DNA of 59,461 bases, taken from positions 1 to 59,461 of the forward strand of contig JALNWA010000006.1 in NCBI GenBank assembly GCA_023231115.1, in the 5' to 3' direction. A program made the translations under genes and the position numbers. Positions within the stretch are counted from its first letter, which is position 1. Every line of letters starts with the position of its first letter. The notes under the pieces were generated by a model. That model was not told the DNA's origin. It made no database searches and saw nothing but the letters and a program-made list of their open reading frames with translations. Shown here piece after piece: positions 13,993 to 24,900 of this stretch. This DNA comes from Candidatus Altimarinota bacterium (GTDB taxonomy: Bacteria > Patescibacteriota > Gracilibacteria > UBA1369 > LOWO2-01-FULL-3).

Positions 13993-15300
13993 ATGAAAAA
14001 TTTTTTGAAAAAAATAGTACTTCTCGTCCTAAAAAGGCTTGCCATCGACAGGATGAAAAAGTTTAAAGGAAAAGTGGTTGCTGTAACCGGATCAGCCGGA
14101 AAAACCAGCACTAAAGATGCGATTTTTGCAGTTTTAAACACACAATTCAAAGTAAGGAAAAATGACAAAAGCATGAATTCCGAATTCGGACTTTTGCTCA
14201 CAATTTTGGATATTCCAAGTGGATTTTCTTCTGCATTGACGTGGTCTTGGCTTTTGCTTAAGGCCGCATTTAATTCTCTTTTCAGGGATTACAGTGAAAT
14301 TTTGCTTTTGGAATATGGCGTAGATAAGCCAAACGATATGGATTTTTTGACATCTGTCGCAAAGCCTGATGTCGCCATAATGACAAATATTTATCCTGTG
14401 CACTTGGACGAAGGACAATTTGAAAATATAGAAGCGATTTTTAGTGAAAAATCAAAAATTGCGCACGCACTAAAGGCAAATGGGAAATTAATTTTGAATA
14501 CTGACACCCCTCTTTTGTATGATTTCGCAAAAAACTTTCCGAAAAAAGGCGTTATTACTTTTGGGAAAAATGAGGAGGCGGATTATCTTATTTCTTCGCC
14601 AAAAACTTCTCTTGAAGGTGTTAATTTTATGATTACCCATCATGACATAAAAATGCAGGTTTCAGCTCCAGTCGTCGGTGGATATCAATCTTATGTGCTT
14701 ACTCCTGCGATAATTTGCGCGGATCTTTTTGGAATTCCTTTGCAAAATGCATTGAACACTTTGACTAAATTCAGGCTTCCGCCCGGAAGAATGAATGTAA
14801 TTGAAGGAATAAACGGATCGACTATTTTGGATGGTTCATATAATGCTTCGCCGGAAGTTGTGAAAGAAGCTCTTAAGGTTTTGAAAGATTTAGGGAAAGA
14901 AGTGGACACCGGCTTGGCCAAGGGCGAAAAGCCACATCGAAGAATTGCTGTTTTGGGAAATATGAATGAACTTGGAGACGATGCAAAAACTTTGCATGAA
15001 ATGATTGGAGCGGAAACAAAAGAGAGCGCGGACATGCTTATAACTGTTGGTGGAAATGCAAAATTAATCGGGGAAATTGCGCTTGGAAAAGGCATGGACG
15101 AGAAATCCGTCTTTTATTTTAATACGGCGCTTGAGGCGGCTGATTTTTTCAAGAAAAAAATTGAAAAGGAGGATATAATTTTGGTGAAAGGTTCTCAAAA
15201 CAATGTGCGTCTGGAAAAATTTGTGAAAGAAATTATGGCGCATCCGGAAGACTCAAAAAAGCTTTTGGTAAGGCAGGAAAAGGTTTGGGAGAAACTGTAA
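13993..15300 (+). CDS. murF: UDP-N-acetylmuramoyl-tripeptide--D-Ala-D-Ala ligase MurF
   Basis: MurF adds D-Ala-D-Ala to UDP-MurNAc-tripeptide, the last cytoplasmic step of peptidoglycan precursor synthesis. The ATP loop is VVAVTGSAGKTSTKDAI (about 30-46). Further Mur-ligase motifs are LLLEYGVDKPNDMDFL, AIMTNIYPVHLDEGQF, RLPPGRMNVIEG, ILDGSYNASPEVVKEAL and RRIAVLGNMNELG. At 435 residues it is normal, but the N-terminal substrate domain is reduced to a short helical segment. It starts a run of three rightward genes (murF, holB, TPR) with gaps under 10 bp. Confidence 0.9.
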   Translation: MKNFLKKIVLLVLKRLAIDRMKKFKGKVVAVTGSAGKTSTKDAIFAVLNTQFKVRKNDKSMNSEFGLLLTILDIPSGFSSALTWSWLLLKAAFNSLFRDYSEILLLEYGVDKPNDMDFLTSVAKPDVAIMTNIYPVHLDEGQFENIEAIFSEKSKIAHALKANGKLILNTDTPLLYDFAKNFPKKGVITFGKNEEADYLISSPKTSLEGVNFMITHHDIKMQVSAPVVGGYQSYVLTPAIICADLFGIPLQNALNTLTKFRLPPGRMNVIEGINGSTILDGSYNASPEVVKEALKVLKDLGKEVDTGLAKGEKPHRRIAVLGNMNELGDDAKTLHEMIGAETKESADMLITVGGNAKLIGEIALGKGMDEKSVFYFNTALEAADFFKKKIEKEDIILVKGSQNNVRLEKFVKEIMAHPEDSKKLLVRQEKVWEKL

Positions 15301-15309
15301 AAAGGGCTT

Positions 15310-16212
15310 ATGAAATATAATTGGTCAATAATCGGGCACGAAAAACAGCTCAAAATGATTGAGTCCGATATTTTGAATGGAAGTATTTTTCACGCATATC
15401 TTTTGGCGGGACCAAACAGCGTCGGGAAAAATACTGTGGCAAAAAAGATGGCTGGAATTCTTCAGTGTTCAAACGATTTTTGTCATGCTTGTCCGACGTG
15501 TCTGCAGGTTGAAAAAGGCGTACACTTGGACACTATTGAGATGATCGACGACAAAGAGTCCATTGGGATTGATGATATTCGTAAAATCATCGAAAGATGC
15601 AACATGACATGTCAGGCAAATTATAAAATCTTTCTTATACAAACGGTCGAAAGAATGACTGTTGCCGCCGCGAATAGCTTTCTTAAAGTGCTTGAGGAAC
15701 CACCTCAGCGCACGATTTTTATTTTGACTACAAACAATATCAGAGCTGTTTTACCTACCGTTGTTTCAAGAGTTAGAGTCGTTAATTTTGCGGCTGTGTC
15801 TGCGGGTTATCTCGAAAAGAAGCTTCGCGAACTTTATCCCGAAAATGACGAAGAAACGATAAAAAAAGTCAGTCTTTTTTCTCTTGGAAAAACCGGAAAG
15901 GCCGTAAATCTTATGGAAAATCCGAGCGAATTGGCAAATTATATTAAGGTTTACAACGACGTAATGTTTTTTTTGGAACACAGAAATATCACGGACAGAT
16001 TTTCTTATGTTAATGAATTTGCCGAGGACGAAGGCAAACTCGAAACTTTTGTCAGTATTTTGTATAATGTTTTGAGAAGTAAAATTTTGGACGGACAAGA
16101 TGCCGAGGAACACATAGACACTGTTTTGAAAATCGATGAAGCTATGACTTTGATCAAAAAAAATGTAAATTTAAAACTGGTTTTGGAAAATTTAATGCTT
16201 TCTTTAAAATAA
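15310..16212 (+). CDS. holB: DNA polymerase III delta' subunit (clamp-loader ATPase family)
   Basis: Clamp-loader signatures: WSIIGHEKQLKMIESDIL, a degenerate Walker A (GPNSVGKNT, with Asn where Ser/Thr normally follows Lys), and four cysteines CSNDFCHACPTC of the zinc module. There are also an arginine-finger-like region (AAANSFLKVLEEPPQRTIFIL) and VLPTVVSRVRVVNF. The altered Walker A fits delta', which does not hydrolyse ATP in E. coli. At 300 residues it is a little short. It shares a transcription unit with murF and the TPR gene. Confidence 0.88.
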   Translation: MKYNWSIIGHEKQLKMIESDILNGSIFHAYLLAGPNSVGKNTVAKKMAGILQCSNDFCHACPTCLQVEKGVHLDTIEMIDDKESIGIDDIRKIIERCNMTCQANYKIFLIQTVERMTVAAANSFLKVLEEPPQRTIFILTTNNIRAVLPTVVSRVRVVNFAAVSAGYLEKKLRELYPENDEETIKKVSLFSLGKTGKAVNLMENPSELANYIKVYNDVMFFLEHRNITDRFSYVNEFAEDEGKLETFVSILYNVLRSKILDGQDAEEHIDTVLKIDEAMTLIKKNVNLKLVLENLMLSLK

Positions 16213-16216
16213 AACT

Positions 16217-16966
16217 ATGCTGACTTATCTTTTATTATTCTTGAGTGTTTCTGTTTTTATAGGAGTTTTTGCACACAGAGTTTATGCCTTGAATATCAAA
16301 AAAAACACACCTCCTCCTGAGAAAAAATCTCTTATAGACGAAGAACCTCTTGATATTGATGAAAATAAAAAACTTTCAAAACAAGAGAAGTCCGAGATTT
16401 CTATTTTGTGCGAAAAAGCAGACATAAAACTGAAAGTGGGGGAGGAAGAAGAGGCGATAAAACTCCTTGTGCAAGCCATGGCGATTGATCCTGCAAATAT
16501 CGAAGCCCAGCAAAAACTCGCAATGCTTTATATGCAAAAACAAATGTATGCGGCGGCGGCGGCGCTTTTCAAACAACTTGGAGAACTTACAAATGACGCT
16601 GTTCATTACAGTAATTTGGGACTTGCTCTTTATCAACAACAGGAATTTGAAGCGGCAAAAGAAGCTTATCAAAGAGCCGTTGTTTTGGACTCTTCCCGTC
16701 CTCAAAGATTTATCAGTCTTGCGCAGGTTTACAGGAGTTTAAATCAACTTTCGAATGCGATTGTTGCCGCAAATAAAGCGAATGAAATGGACAGCCAAAA
16801 TATAGATTTTTTGTTTTTAATTGCGGATTTACAAATGGACGCTGAAAATCACGAAGAGTCTATGAATGCTTTGAAAAAGATTCTTGAAATCGAACCGGAA
16901 AACGCCGAAGCAAAAAACTATTTAAGAAAAGTCAAAAAGGCAATCGCGGCAAAAGAAAAAGCTTAA
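16217..16966 (+). CDS. Membrane-anchored TPR-repeat protein
   Basis: An N-terminal transmembrane helix (TYLLLFLSVSVFIGVFAH, about residues 3-20) is followed by a charged linker of about 50 residues. Around five tetratricopeptide repeats cover residues 55-240 (AIKLLVQAMAIDPANIEAQ, AAALFKQLGELTNDAVHYS, AKEAYQRAVVLDSSRPQRF, ALKKILEIEPENAEAKNYL). TPRs are protein-docking platforms; the partner is unknown. It starts 4 bp after holB. Confidence 0.85.
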   Translation: MLTYLLLFLSVSVFIGVFAHRVYALNIKKNTPPPEKKSLIDEEPLDIDENKKLSKQEKSEISILCEKADIKLKVGEEEEAIKLLVQAMAIDPANIEAQQKLAMLYMQKQMYAAAAALFKQLGELTNDAVHYSNLGLALYQQQEFEAAKEAYQRAVVLDSSRPQRFISLAQVYRSLNQLSNAIVAANKANEMDSQNIDFLFLIADLQMDAENHEESMNALKKILEIEPENAEAKNYLRKVKKAIAAKEKA

Positions 16967-16978
16967 AAGTTCTTTTCC

Positions 16979-18766
16979 TTATTGAACGATTGAAGAGTCT
17001 TTCGAGTTTCCCGCATCTCCAACAAGAATTTTGTTTGGAACCGCTTTGTAGTGAGTTCTTATTTCTTCTTCTTTTTTTGTTCCATCTTTAAACGTTAAAA
17101 TTCTTTTCCACAAAACGTCGAAGCCCGTATGCGCCTTTTCAACCTGTTTCGTTTCTCCTTTTGGCAAATCTTGTGTTGTCTCATAAACCGTTTCGCCCGG
17201 ATATTTGTATCCTGAAATTTCCGGCCCTTTCATTTCCACGGATCTTCCGTCTGAAGTCCCATAAAAAATAAAATAAAGTTCATTGTCCTTGTCGACGTAG
17301 GTCTGAATTAAAATAGAATTTTTGGTGTCGTTTAAAAACTTCAAATCCGCGCCGCCAAGATAGATTGTGGCGTCAAGACCGTGGCCTAACACCTGAGAAT
17401 AATAAGAAACCGCGTATGTGTGCTCGTTTCTTTCAACGACCGGCAAACCGGCAAAAAGAATGGCTCTGTACATTGTTGTTGAGACCTGACAAATCCCTCC
17501 GCCAAATTCTGGGATTGTTCCTTCCGGTTTTATAACCAATTCTTTTCTATATCCTGTTGTGCCGTCAACTTTTCCAAGATTTTTGTTGAAAGAAAACGTT
17601 TCTTCCGGTTTTACAATTTTTCCGTTAAATTTTTCTGCACCTGTTTTTATATTATGTTGCCTGTTTATCGGAGAACCATAATACGAAGTATGTCCTACGC
17701 TAAGCCGTTCTTTTATTCCTAATTTCTGCAGGTCTTCTGAAACAGTTATTTTTGGCACTATTTTTTCTATTGGAATTTCAATTTCATTTTTTGTTTCATT
17801 TACGGCCTTTTCAAAATCCTCCAAAAGTTTTTCTCTTTGAATTTTCATGCCGTCTTTTCCAACTCCTGTAATCACGACTTCCCCTTTTTCGTTTGTTGAA
17901 ATGTTTACATCGTCCGGTTTTACGTCCAGCCATTTTGAAACTTCCGCGTCCAAAAATTCATTTAATTTTTCTTTTTTTATTGTTACTGCAATAAAATTTT
18001 CAGCATCTTCGCTTTTTTCTCTCCACTCAAACTCAACCCAGTCCAACCTTTTTAATGGCTTTAAGTACCAATTATCTCGATATACGGGATCATTTAAAGT
18101 TATAGTGTTTGATAATTTATTTATCATTTCCGGTCTTTCTTTTTCCAAATCTTCTTTATTTTTTTCCGGAGGTGCGGGTGAAATTTCTATCTTCAAATCA
18201 CCAGCTGTCAAAATTTCAGCATGTTGATTTATTTCCTTGATTAGTTTTTCCTCCTTGATCACATATCCGGCCTCCCCCTCTTTTATTAATAAATTCTTTT
18301 TTTCGTCAACATAGAATATTGCGGATTTTGGGTAGAATTCTTTTATTTTCAATTTATCATCTAATTCTTTTATTAATTTTTTTACGTCTATTTTTACAAT
18401 TAAATTTTTTGTCTCTCCTTTGGTTGAAAAATCCGGAAATATTTTATCTTTAGAATCTATCGTTTTTAAATCTTCAATGGTTTCTTTTGTGGCAAACTCA
18501 ATCCCGAGGTTTTTCATTGTACTTACTGCCGTTTTTTCTTTTACAGAAATCGTTATCTCTTTGTTTAAAAAGGATTCTTCCGCCGCAAAAAGAAGTTTTT
18601 CGGCAGATTCTTTTGTTAAAAAACCTACTCTCACACCAGAAATAACGGTTCCTCTTGGGAGCTTCCCGTCCAAATAAATTCTCGCACCTAAAACGGCCGC
18701 CGCAAAAAACATTCCGGAAATGGTACCAACCAAAACAGACAGAATGATTTTTTTAAATATTTTCAT
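16979..18766 (-). CDS. VanW-family envelope protein
   Basis: The 595 residues start with a membrane anchor (about 7-30, IILSVLVGTISGMFFAAAVL). Next comes an extracellular region of about 330 residues resembling YoaR-type peptidoglycan-binding repeats (SGVRVGFLTKESAEKLL). The VanW domain follows (about 350-500): GHTSYYGSPINRQHNIKTGA, FSFNKNLGKVDGTTGYRKE, EFGGGICQVSTTMYRAIL, RNEHTYAVSYYSQVLGHGLD. The C-terminal stretch (EMKGPEISGYKYPGETVYE) is G5-like. VanW proteins are common in Gram-positives and CPR; the biochemical role is unproven but probably concerns the cell wall. The YtxH-like gene ends 6 bp upstream. Confidence 0.9.
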   Translation of the reverse strand: MKIFKKIILSVLVGTISGMFFAAAVLGARIYLDGKLPRGTVISGVRVGFLTKESAEKLLFAAEESFLNKEITISVKEKTAVSTMKNLGIEFATKETIEDLKTIDSKDKIFPDFSTKGETKNLIVKIDVKKLIKELDDKLKIKEFYPKSAIFYVDEKKNLLIKEGEAGYVIKEEKLIKEINQHAEILTAGDLKIEISPAPPEKNKEDLEKERPEMINKLSNTITLNDPVYRDNWYLKPLKRLDWVEFEWREKSEDAENFIAVTIKKEKLNEFLDAEVSKWLDVKPDDVNISTNEKGEVVITGVGKDGMKIQREKLLEDFEKAVNETKNEIEIPIEKIVPKITVSEDLQKLGIKERLSVGHTSYYGSPINRQHNIKTGAEKFNGKIVKPEETFSFNKNLGKVDGTTGYRKELVIKPEGTIPEFGGGICQVSTTMYRAILFAGLPVVERNEHTYAVSYYSQVLGHGLDATIYLGGADLKFLNDTKNSILIQTYVDKDNELYFIFYGTSDGRSVEMKGPEISGYKYPGETVYETTQDLPKGETKQVEKAHTGFDVLWKRILTFKDGTKKEEEIRTHYKAVPNKILVGDAGNSKDSSIVQ

Positions 18767-18772
18767 TTGTTT

Positions 18773-18988
18773 CTATTTTTTTCTAAAAAGATGGGTGATT
18801 TTATGAAAAAACGTGAAAGATTTTTCCTTTGCAATTGATGCGATTTTTCCAAGATCTTTTCTTGTTTCAGATCCTTTTTTTGGCGCAATAGATGCCCCTA
18901 AAACCGAACCTATCGCTCCACCTATTATTGCTCCCATCAAAACTTTATCCAAGATTTTCGAGCCTTCTTTTTTTTCTTCTTCTGACAT
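18773..18988 (-). CDS. YtxH-like small membrane protein
   Basis: This 71-residue protein has one glycine-rich membrane segment (VLMGAIIGGAIGSVLGASIAP), then K-K-G-S-E-T-R-K-D-L and a basic tail ending HLFRKK. This is the YtxH domain pattern (G-A-x-x-G-x-L-x-A-P-x-x-G-x-x-x-R). YtxH proteins are general-stress related in Bacillus; function here is unknown. It lies between rny (10 bp upstream) and the VanW gene (6 bp downstream), probably one operon. Confidence 0.82.
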   Translation of the reverse strand: MSEEEKKEGSKILDKVLMGAIIGGAIGSVLGASIAPKKGSETRKDLGKIASIAKEKSFTFFHKITHLFRKK

Positions 18989-18998
18989 TTTGGTTTTA

Positions 18999-20546
18999 TT
19001 ATTTTGTTGGAGAAGCTACATCTGTTTTTTCCATTTTTCTAATTACATTAACTCTTATTTTCCCCGGATATACAACATTTTCTTCTATTTTCCTTGCAAG
19101 GTTTTTTGCAACTTCCATCATTCCCTCATCTTTTGTTTTGTCCGGATCCACGAAAGCCCTGATATCTCTTCCTGCCGACATTATGAATGATTTTTGGATC
19201 TCACTGAAACCTTTGATTGTTTCATCTATCTGCTGAATTCTGTCTGAATAACTGTACCTTGATTCTTGTCTTGCTCCCGGTCTTCCAGCTGAAACTGCGT
19301 CGGCCGCTTTTACCATCAATGCTTCCGGTGATTTTTGTTTTTCAGCGTCGTGATGCGCCCACGCCGCATTTACCTCCTCATCCGAGAAACCATATTTTTC
19401 CATTAATTCTTTTGTAAGCCTGTCATGAGCATCTTTTGCCCCCGGTTCTTGATCAATAGCTTTTCCTAAATCATGTAAAAATCCGCTTATTTTACACAGT
19501 TCCACGTTTAAACCGATTTCGCTTCCAAGCATCACAGCCACCCAACCAACCTCAAGAGAATGCCTCATGATGTTTTGTCCATAACTCGTTCTGTAAGCCA
19601 ATCTTCCGATAATGCGAGTCAACTCTTTGTCTATTTTTTCCGGATTTATTTTTAATCTTTCAAGAGCTGATTTTCCAATTCCATATAACTCCTTGTCAAC
19701 ATCTGTTCCGGCATCTTTTATAGCCCTTAAAATAACATCTTTTGTTATTTCGTTAGGAAATGCTATTAATTTTTCTATCGCAACCTGAGCTATTCTTCTT
19801 GTAACCAAGTTAAACGCTGATACGCTTATTGTGTTTGGTAGGTCGTTAAAAATAACCGCAACATCCAACTGTTCCTCAAAAGCTTCAATGTTTTTTCCGT
19901 TTTTTCCAACAATCTTTCCTTTTATAAAATCTTTTGGAACAATGATGTTTACCGATTTTGACTCAACTGATGTTGGAGATGAAATTCTTTGAATAACGTT
20001 TATCAAAATGTTTTGTGCGATTTTTTGCGCGTCCTCTTTTAAAAACTCTTCTTGTTTTGCAAGCCTCTCGTCCCCCTCGTTTTCTAAATCAATTCTATAT
20101 CTCGCGAGAATTTCTTCTTTTTGTTTCTCTACCGTCTTTCCCGCTTTTTTTGAAAGATCCTCAATGTGTTTTTTTTCTATTCTTTTTATTGCTTCTTGTC
20201 TGCTTTGAGACTCCTCTTGTTCTGATGCAACCCTAAGCCTTAAATCCTTAAGTCTTTCCTCTTTTTTTAAAAGAGATTTTTCTTTTGTGTCCATCATTTC
20301 CTCAACTTTTTTTATCCTCTCTTGCCTTCTATCAGTGTCCTCTTCCGATGTTTTTTTGAAGTTTTCCACCTTTATAGAAATTTCTTCTTTTATTTTTACC
20401 GCCTCTTCTTTACTTTTCAACAAAAGCTCCTGTGCCTCTTTTTTCTTTTTTTCAACATCTATAAGGTTTGTACCTTTATAAAAAAAATAAACAATGCCGC
20501 CACCTAAAACCAGTGTTGTTAAACTTATTATTATGTTTTGTGTCAT
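18999..20546 (-). CDS. rny: Ribonuclease Y
   Basis: RNase Y is the membrane-bound endoribonuclease that starts mRNA decay in many bacteria lacking RNase E. The 515 residues show the order of the family. An N-terminal membrane helix (IIISLTTLVLGGGIVYFFYK) is followed by a long K/E coiled coil (about 30-185). A KH domain comes next (VPKDFIKGKIVGKNGKNIEAFE), then the HD domain (SYGQNIMRHSLEVGWVAVML, FLHDLGKAIDQE, AWAHHDAEKQKSPEALMVKA). The C-terminus is conserved (YPGKIRVNVIRKME). It leads the rny, ytxH-like, vanW-like run on the minus strand. Confidence 0.96.
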   Translation of the reverse strand: MTQNIIISLTTLVLGGGIVYFFYKGTNLIDVEKKKKEAQELLLKSKEEAVKIKEEISIKVENFKKTSEEDTDRRQERIKKVEEMMDTKEKSLLKKEERLKDLRLRVASEQEESQSRQEAIKRIEKKHIEDLSKKAGKTVEKQKEEILARYRIDLENEGDERLAKQEEFLKEDAQKIAQNILINVIQRISSPTSVESKSVNIIVPKDFIKGKIVGKNGKNIEAFEEQLDVAVIFNDLPNTISVSAFNLVTRRIAQVAIEKLIAFPNEITKDVILRAIKDAGTDVDKELYGIGKSALERLKINPEKIDKELTRIIGRLAYRTSYGQNIMRHSLEVGWVAVMLGSEIGLNVELCKISGFLHDLGKAIDQEPGAKDAHDRLTKELMEKYGFSDEEVNAAWAHHDAEKQKSPEALMVKAADAVSAGRPGARQESRYSYSDRIQQIDETIKGFSEIQKSFIMSAGRDIRAFVDPDKTKDEGMMEVAKNLARKIEENVVYPGKIRVNVIRKMEKTDVASPTK

Positions 20547-20859
20547 TTTTTTCGTTTTTTATTAAAACTCTTTAAATATCGCTGGCTCATTATACTTTAT
20601 TAAAAACCCAATGGCAAAGTCTTGAAGGGGTTTTAAACATTTTTTGCACTTATTTTTATTGTTTTTATGTTTTATTTTGTATAACTTTTTTGTTTTTTGT
20701 TTTAAATAAGGCGTTTGTTTGTTTTGTGTTATTTACAATGTTTTATGGGTTTTGGGTAGTCGCTACTATTACTATTTAATATATATTGTTTATTATAAAG
20801 ATTCTTATATAATACTTGTGGGTTATTAAAACTTTTCTATCAGGTTAACGTAAAAATAT
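20547..20859. other. Divergent intergenic region between rny and dnaN
   Basis: 313 bp, very T-rich, with no credible gene. It must hold the promoters of both rny and dnaN. The dnaN one is listed separately. I looked for DnaA boxes (TTATNCACA and close variants) and saw none, so there is no support for an origin here despite dnaN. Confidence 0.6.
20786..20813 (+). promoter_or_regulatory. Promoter for dnaN(-mfd)
   Basis: TTGTTT (20786-20791), 16 bp spacer, perfect TATAAT (20808-20813), 46 bp before the dnaN ATG. Confidence 0.55.
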
Positions 20860-21966
20860 ATGAAACTCTTTTGTTCACAGAGAGATTTAGATGGCGCTCT
20901 TAATATTGTAAACAAAGCCATTAGCTTAAACAACACACTTCCCGTGTTAAATAATATTTTATTAAAGGCAGAAGGAAAGAAACTTTATTTTTCCTCAACA
21001 AACCTTGAAATTGCAATAAGTTGTTCAATTTCAGCGGACGTAAGAAGTGAAGGATCAATAACGGTTCCAGCAAAATTAATTACAAATTATGTATCACTTT
21101 TATCTGATGAAAAAGTTGAACTTAGTGTTATTGAAGGGCTTAACTTGGCGATAAACTCAACATCTTCATCTACAAAAATTAAATGTATTTCTGCAGATGA
21201 ATTTCCTTTAATTCCAAAAATCGAAAAAGAACAAGAATTTTACCTTAAAAATTCAAAACTCTACGAAGCGATAACGGAAACAGTTTTTGCCGCTTCCTTA
21301 AACACTTCAAGGCCTGTTTTGTCCGGCGTTTATTTGTATTCAAAAGACGACGAGGTTAAATTTGTCGCAACAGACAGCTATAGGCTTGCTGAAAAAACAA
21401 TTATTGCTGATAAAAAACCAACGGGAAATGTTTCTTGTATTGTTCCAGCGAGAACAATGATGGAACTTTCTAAAATTATAACTAAATCAGGAGATGAAGA
21501 TGTTAAAATTAATATTTCTAAGAATCAAATTTTGTTTTCAATTGGCGACACAGAGTTGATTTCACGGCTTATTGAAGGTAAGTTTCCAGATTATGAAAAA
21601 ATTATTCCAAAAGAAAATAAAACAAAACTTGAGATTTCGGTTGAGGATCTTTCGTTGGTTCTTAAAAGGGTTAGCCTTTTTGCCAGAGAAAACAACAATA
21701 GTGTGAAACTTTCAGTCACAAACGACGGAAAACTTACTATTTCCTCAGAGGAAACAAAAGTTGGAGAGGAAAAAGCTGAGGTTGTGGTAAAAATTGAAGG
21801 AGAAAACAACAAAATTTCTTTAAATGCCCAATATTTGCTTGATGTTTTGACCTACATCGGGGAAGATAAGATTATATTCTCTGTGAACGACAAGGTTTCC
21901 CCTGCGGTTATTAAGCCGTTAAAAGGAAGCGACTACGTTTACATTATTATGCCACTTAAGGTTTAG
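20860..21966 (+). CDS. dnaN: DNA polymerase III beta sliding clamp
   Basis: This 368-residue clamp protein has three repeated domains: MKLFCSQRDLDGALNIVNKA, then a middle domain from ISADEFPLIPKIEKEQEF with SRPVLSGVYLY and FVATDSYRLAEKTI, and a third ending DYVYIIMPLKV. The S-R-P-V-L-x-G and A-T-D-x-x-R-L motifs are diagnostic. dnaA and recF, the usual neighbours, are absent; mfd follows after 8 bp. Length is normal (about 366-380). Confidence 0.97.
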   Translation: MKLFCSQRDLDGALNIVNKAISLNNTLPVLNNILLKAEGKKLYFSSTNLEIAISCSISADVRSEGSITVPAKLITNYVSLLSDEKVELSVIEGLNLAINSTSSSTKIKCISADEFPLIPKIEKEQEFYLKNSKLYEAITETVFAASLNTSRPVLSGVYLYSKDDEVKFVATDSYRLAEKTIIADKKPTGNVSCIVPARTMMELSKIITKSGDEDVKINISKNQILFSIGDTELISRLIEGKFPDYEKIIPKENKTKLEISVEDLSLVLKRVSLFARENNNSVKLSVTNDGKLTISSEETKVGEEKAEVVVKIEGENNKISLNAQYLLDVLTYIGEDKIIFSVNDKVSPAVIKPLKGSDYVYIIMPLKV

Positions 21967-21974
21967 ATGTTTAC

Positions 21975-24900
21975 ATGAAAAATATTATCTCCTTTTTTTC
22001 CGAAGAGGAGTTTAAAAACGCAACGGATCTTTTTTCGAGGTCTAGCAATGTTAGTTTTTCTGGAGCTGGAAACAGCTCTTCTAAAGCCATGCTCCTTAGT
22101 CGCATCTATGCTGATGCGAAAATCGGCATAGGAAATAGTTTATGGATTGTTAATGATCCTGCGGATTTATATGTTGTCAAAAGGGAGGTTGAAATGTGGA
22201 GTGACAGGCCTGTTTTTGTGTATAAAAAACGCGGAGATGAAGAGAAAATGTCGTTTTCTACGCTGAGTGGGTTTGAGAGAGATAAAAGGCTTTCGGTTAT
22301 TGAATTTATTTCAAGAGTTGTTACAAACAAAAATGCCGTTTTTGTCGTTGATTTTCTTTCTGTTTTACAAAATTTTCCAAACGCAAAAAGGCTTATTGAC
22401 ACCAAGATTTCTATAAAAAAAGGAGAAAAAATCGATCTTGTTTCTTTTATTGAAAATCTTGTTAATGTTGGATATGAAATTACAGATGATCAAGTTCTTA
22501 AAAAAGGTGAGTATTATCGGGTTGGAGATAGCTTGCTTGTGTGGCCAATCAACAGCGAAAATGTTTTAAGGGTTGAAATCGGTTTTGATAAAATTGAAGA
22601 CATGGCTTTTGTTCAAAATGCCGATTATTCCACGCCGTTTAAAAGGCTTTCTTCTGCGGAGATTTTTCCGATAGAGTGTGACTCCGAAACGTCCGATATT
22701 ACAAGTTTTTTTGATAAAAAAGATTTGACTGTTGATGATGAAATCGATGTTGTTGATGAGTTTTATGATGCGTGGAATGAGTTTTTAGATAAGGCGGCGG
22801 AATCATGTAAAACCGTTTCTTTTACTTCTTTTAACGAGGACGAAACCAACCATGTTCATTTACATTTTTTGTCTGTTTTGAAGTACAGAAGTGCTTATGA
22901 TTTGGCGAACGATATTCGCGACAAAATAGCGAATAGTTGGAAAATTTTGTTTTTTACAAAAAACACAAACGACGTTCGAGGGCTTTTTACAGACCAAGGT
23001 GTGCCTTTTGTTGTCGGGATAAATAATGATAACTACAAAGGTAAATCTGTTTTTTTGATAAGCGTTGAAAAAGAAGATGCGTTTCCTGTTTCTTTTCAAG
23101 CGCCAAAAGCAAAAATAGTTTTGATAAATGACACAGACGTTTCTTTTGTTAAAGATGAGAAGAAAGCCAGAAACACTTCGAGAAATATTTTTGATGATTT
23201 TTTGACGAGCTTGAAACCCGGCGATTTTGTTGTTCATTCCGACCATGGAATTGCAAAGTTTATGGGGCTTGATCAGAAGACGGTTGATGGAATTACGAAA
23301 GAGTACATGAAGCTTGGGTATGCGGAAAACGACAAGTTGTTTGTGCCGATTGATCAGGCCGATAAGGTTAGTAAATATATCGGATCCGAGGAGACTATGC
23401 CAAAACTTACGCGTCTTGGAAGTGCGGAATGGAACACAATTACAAGCAAAGTAAGGAAGGAAACACAAAAAATTGCGAAAGAGCTGCTTAAACTTTACGC
23501 AGAGAGAAGGGCGGCGAAAGGATTTAGTTTTAGCAAAGATATTGATTTACAAGAAAAATTTGAAGAAACTTTTCCATATGAGGAAACTCCGGGGCAGATA
23601 AAAGCCATAAACGACACAAAGGCTGATATGGAAAAAGACACTCCGATGGATAGGTTGGTTTGTGGAGATGTCGGATTTGGAAAGACTGAAGTTGCGATGA
23701 GGGCGGCGTTTAAAGCTATTCAAAACAAGAAGCAGGTTGCGTTTATTTCACCGATTACAATTTTGGCGGATCAGCATTATAAATCTTGCGTGAAAAGGAT
23801 GGAGCCGTTTCATATTCGCGTTGAAATGCTAAGTCGTTTTCGAAGTACAAAAGAGCAAAAAGAGACTTTGGAGAGGCTTGCAAAAGGCGAAGTTGATTTG
23901 GTTGTCGGAACACATCGATTGCTTCAGCCGGATGTAAAATTTAAAGATTTAGGACTTGTGATTGTGGATGAGGAACAAAGATTTGGAGTGAAACAAAAAG
24001 AAAAATTTAAAGAACTTCGAAGGGAGGTGGACATACTTACATTGACGGCCACACCTATCCCTAGAACCCTAAACATTTGCTTAAACAAGTTGCGAGACAT
24101 CACAACGATAACAACTCCGCCTTTTGGTCGACTACCGATAATAACCGAAGTGAGGAAGTATTCTCCAAGTCTTGTTCGCGAGGCGATTTTGACTGAAGTT
24201 AAGAGAGGCGGACAGGTTTATTTTTTGCATAACAGAGTTCAAACAATCAATAGCGTAGCGGATAAATTGCGTATGCTTGTGCCGGAAGCGAGGTTTGAAG
24301 TTGCACATGGAAAATTGGGAAGCGGGGATCTTGAAGATAGGATTATGGCGTTTAAAGAAGGAAAATTTGATGTTCTTGTTAGCTCAACAATTATTGAAAA
24401 TGGAATTGATTTGTCGAATGCCAATACGTTGATTGTGAATAATGCCGAGAGGTTTGGACTGTCGCAATTGTATCAATTGCGCGGACGTGTAGGGCGTGGA
24501 AAAGCGCAGGCGTATGCGTATTTCTTGTATCAAGGACAGAGATTAAAATTGGATGCGAAAAAGAGACTTCGTGCGATTGTTGAGGCTTCGGAATTGGGAA
24601 GTGGATTTCAAATTGCGATGAAAGATCTTGAAATTCGTGGAGCTGGAGATATTCTTGGGGCGAATCAACATGGTGTTATCAACGTGGTTGGAGTTTCACA
24701 TTTTATGAGGATGCTTAATCGCGCTGTTGAGGATCTTAAGGCCGGAAGAATTGCAGAAGGCGAAGAGGAAATTACGGATGTTACGGTTGAGTTGCCGGTG
24801 CCTGCGTATATTCCGGATGAATATATTCCTGATGCAAAAGATAAGATTTCGGCTTATCAAAAGCTTTCGTCCGCGGACAGTGTTGAATATTTGAAGGAAG

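Noticed and set aside
20547..20859. Replication origin next to dnaN
   Set aside because: No DnaA boxes or dnaA gene were seen; the region is only AT-rich with two promoters.
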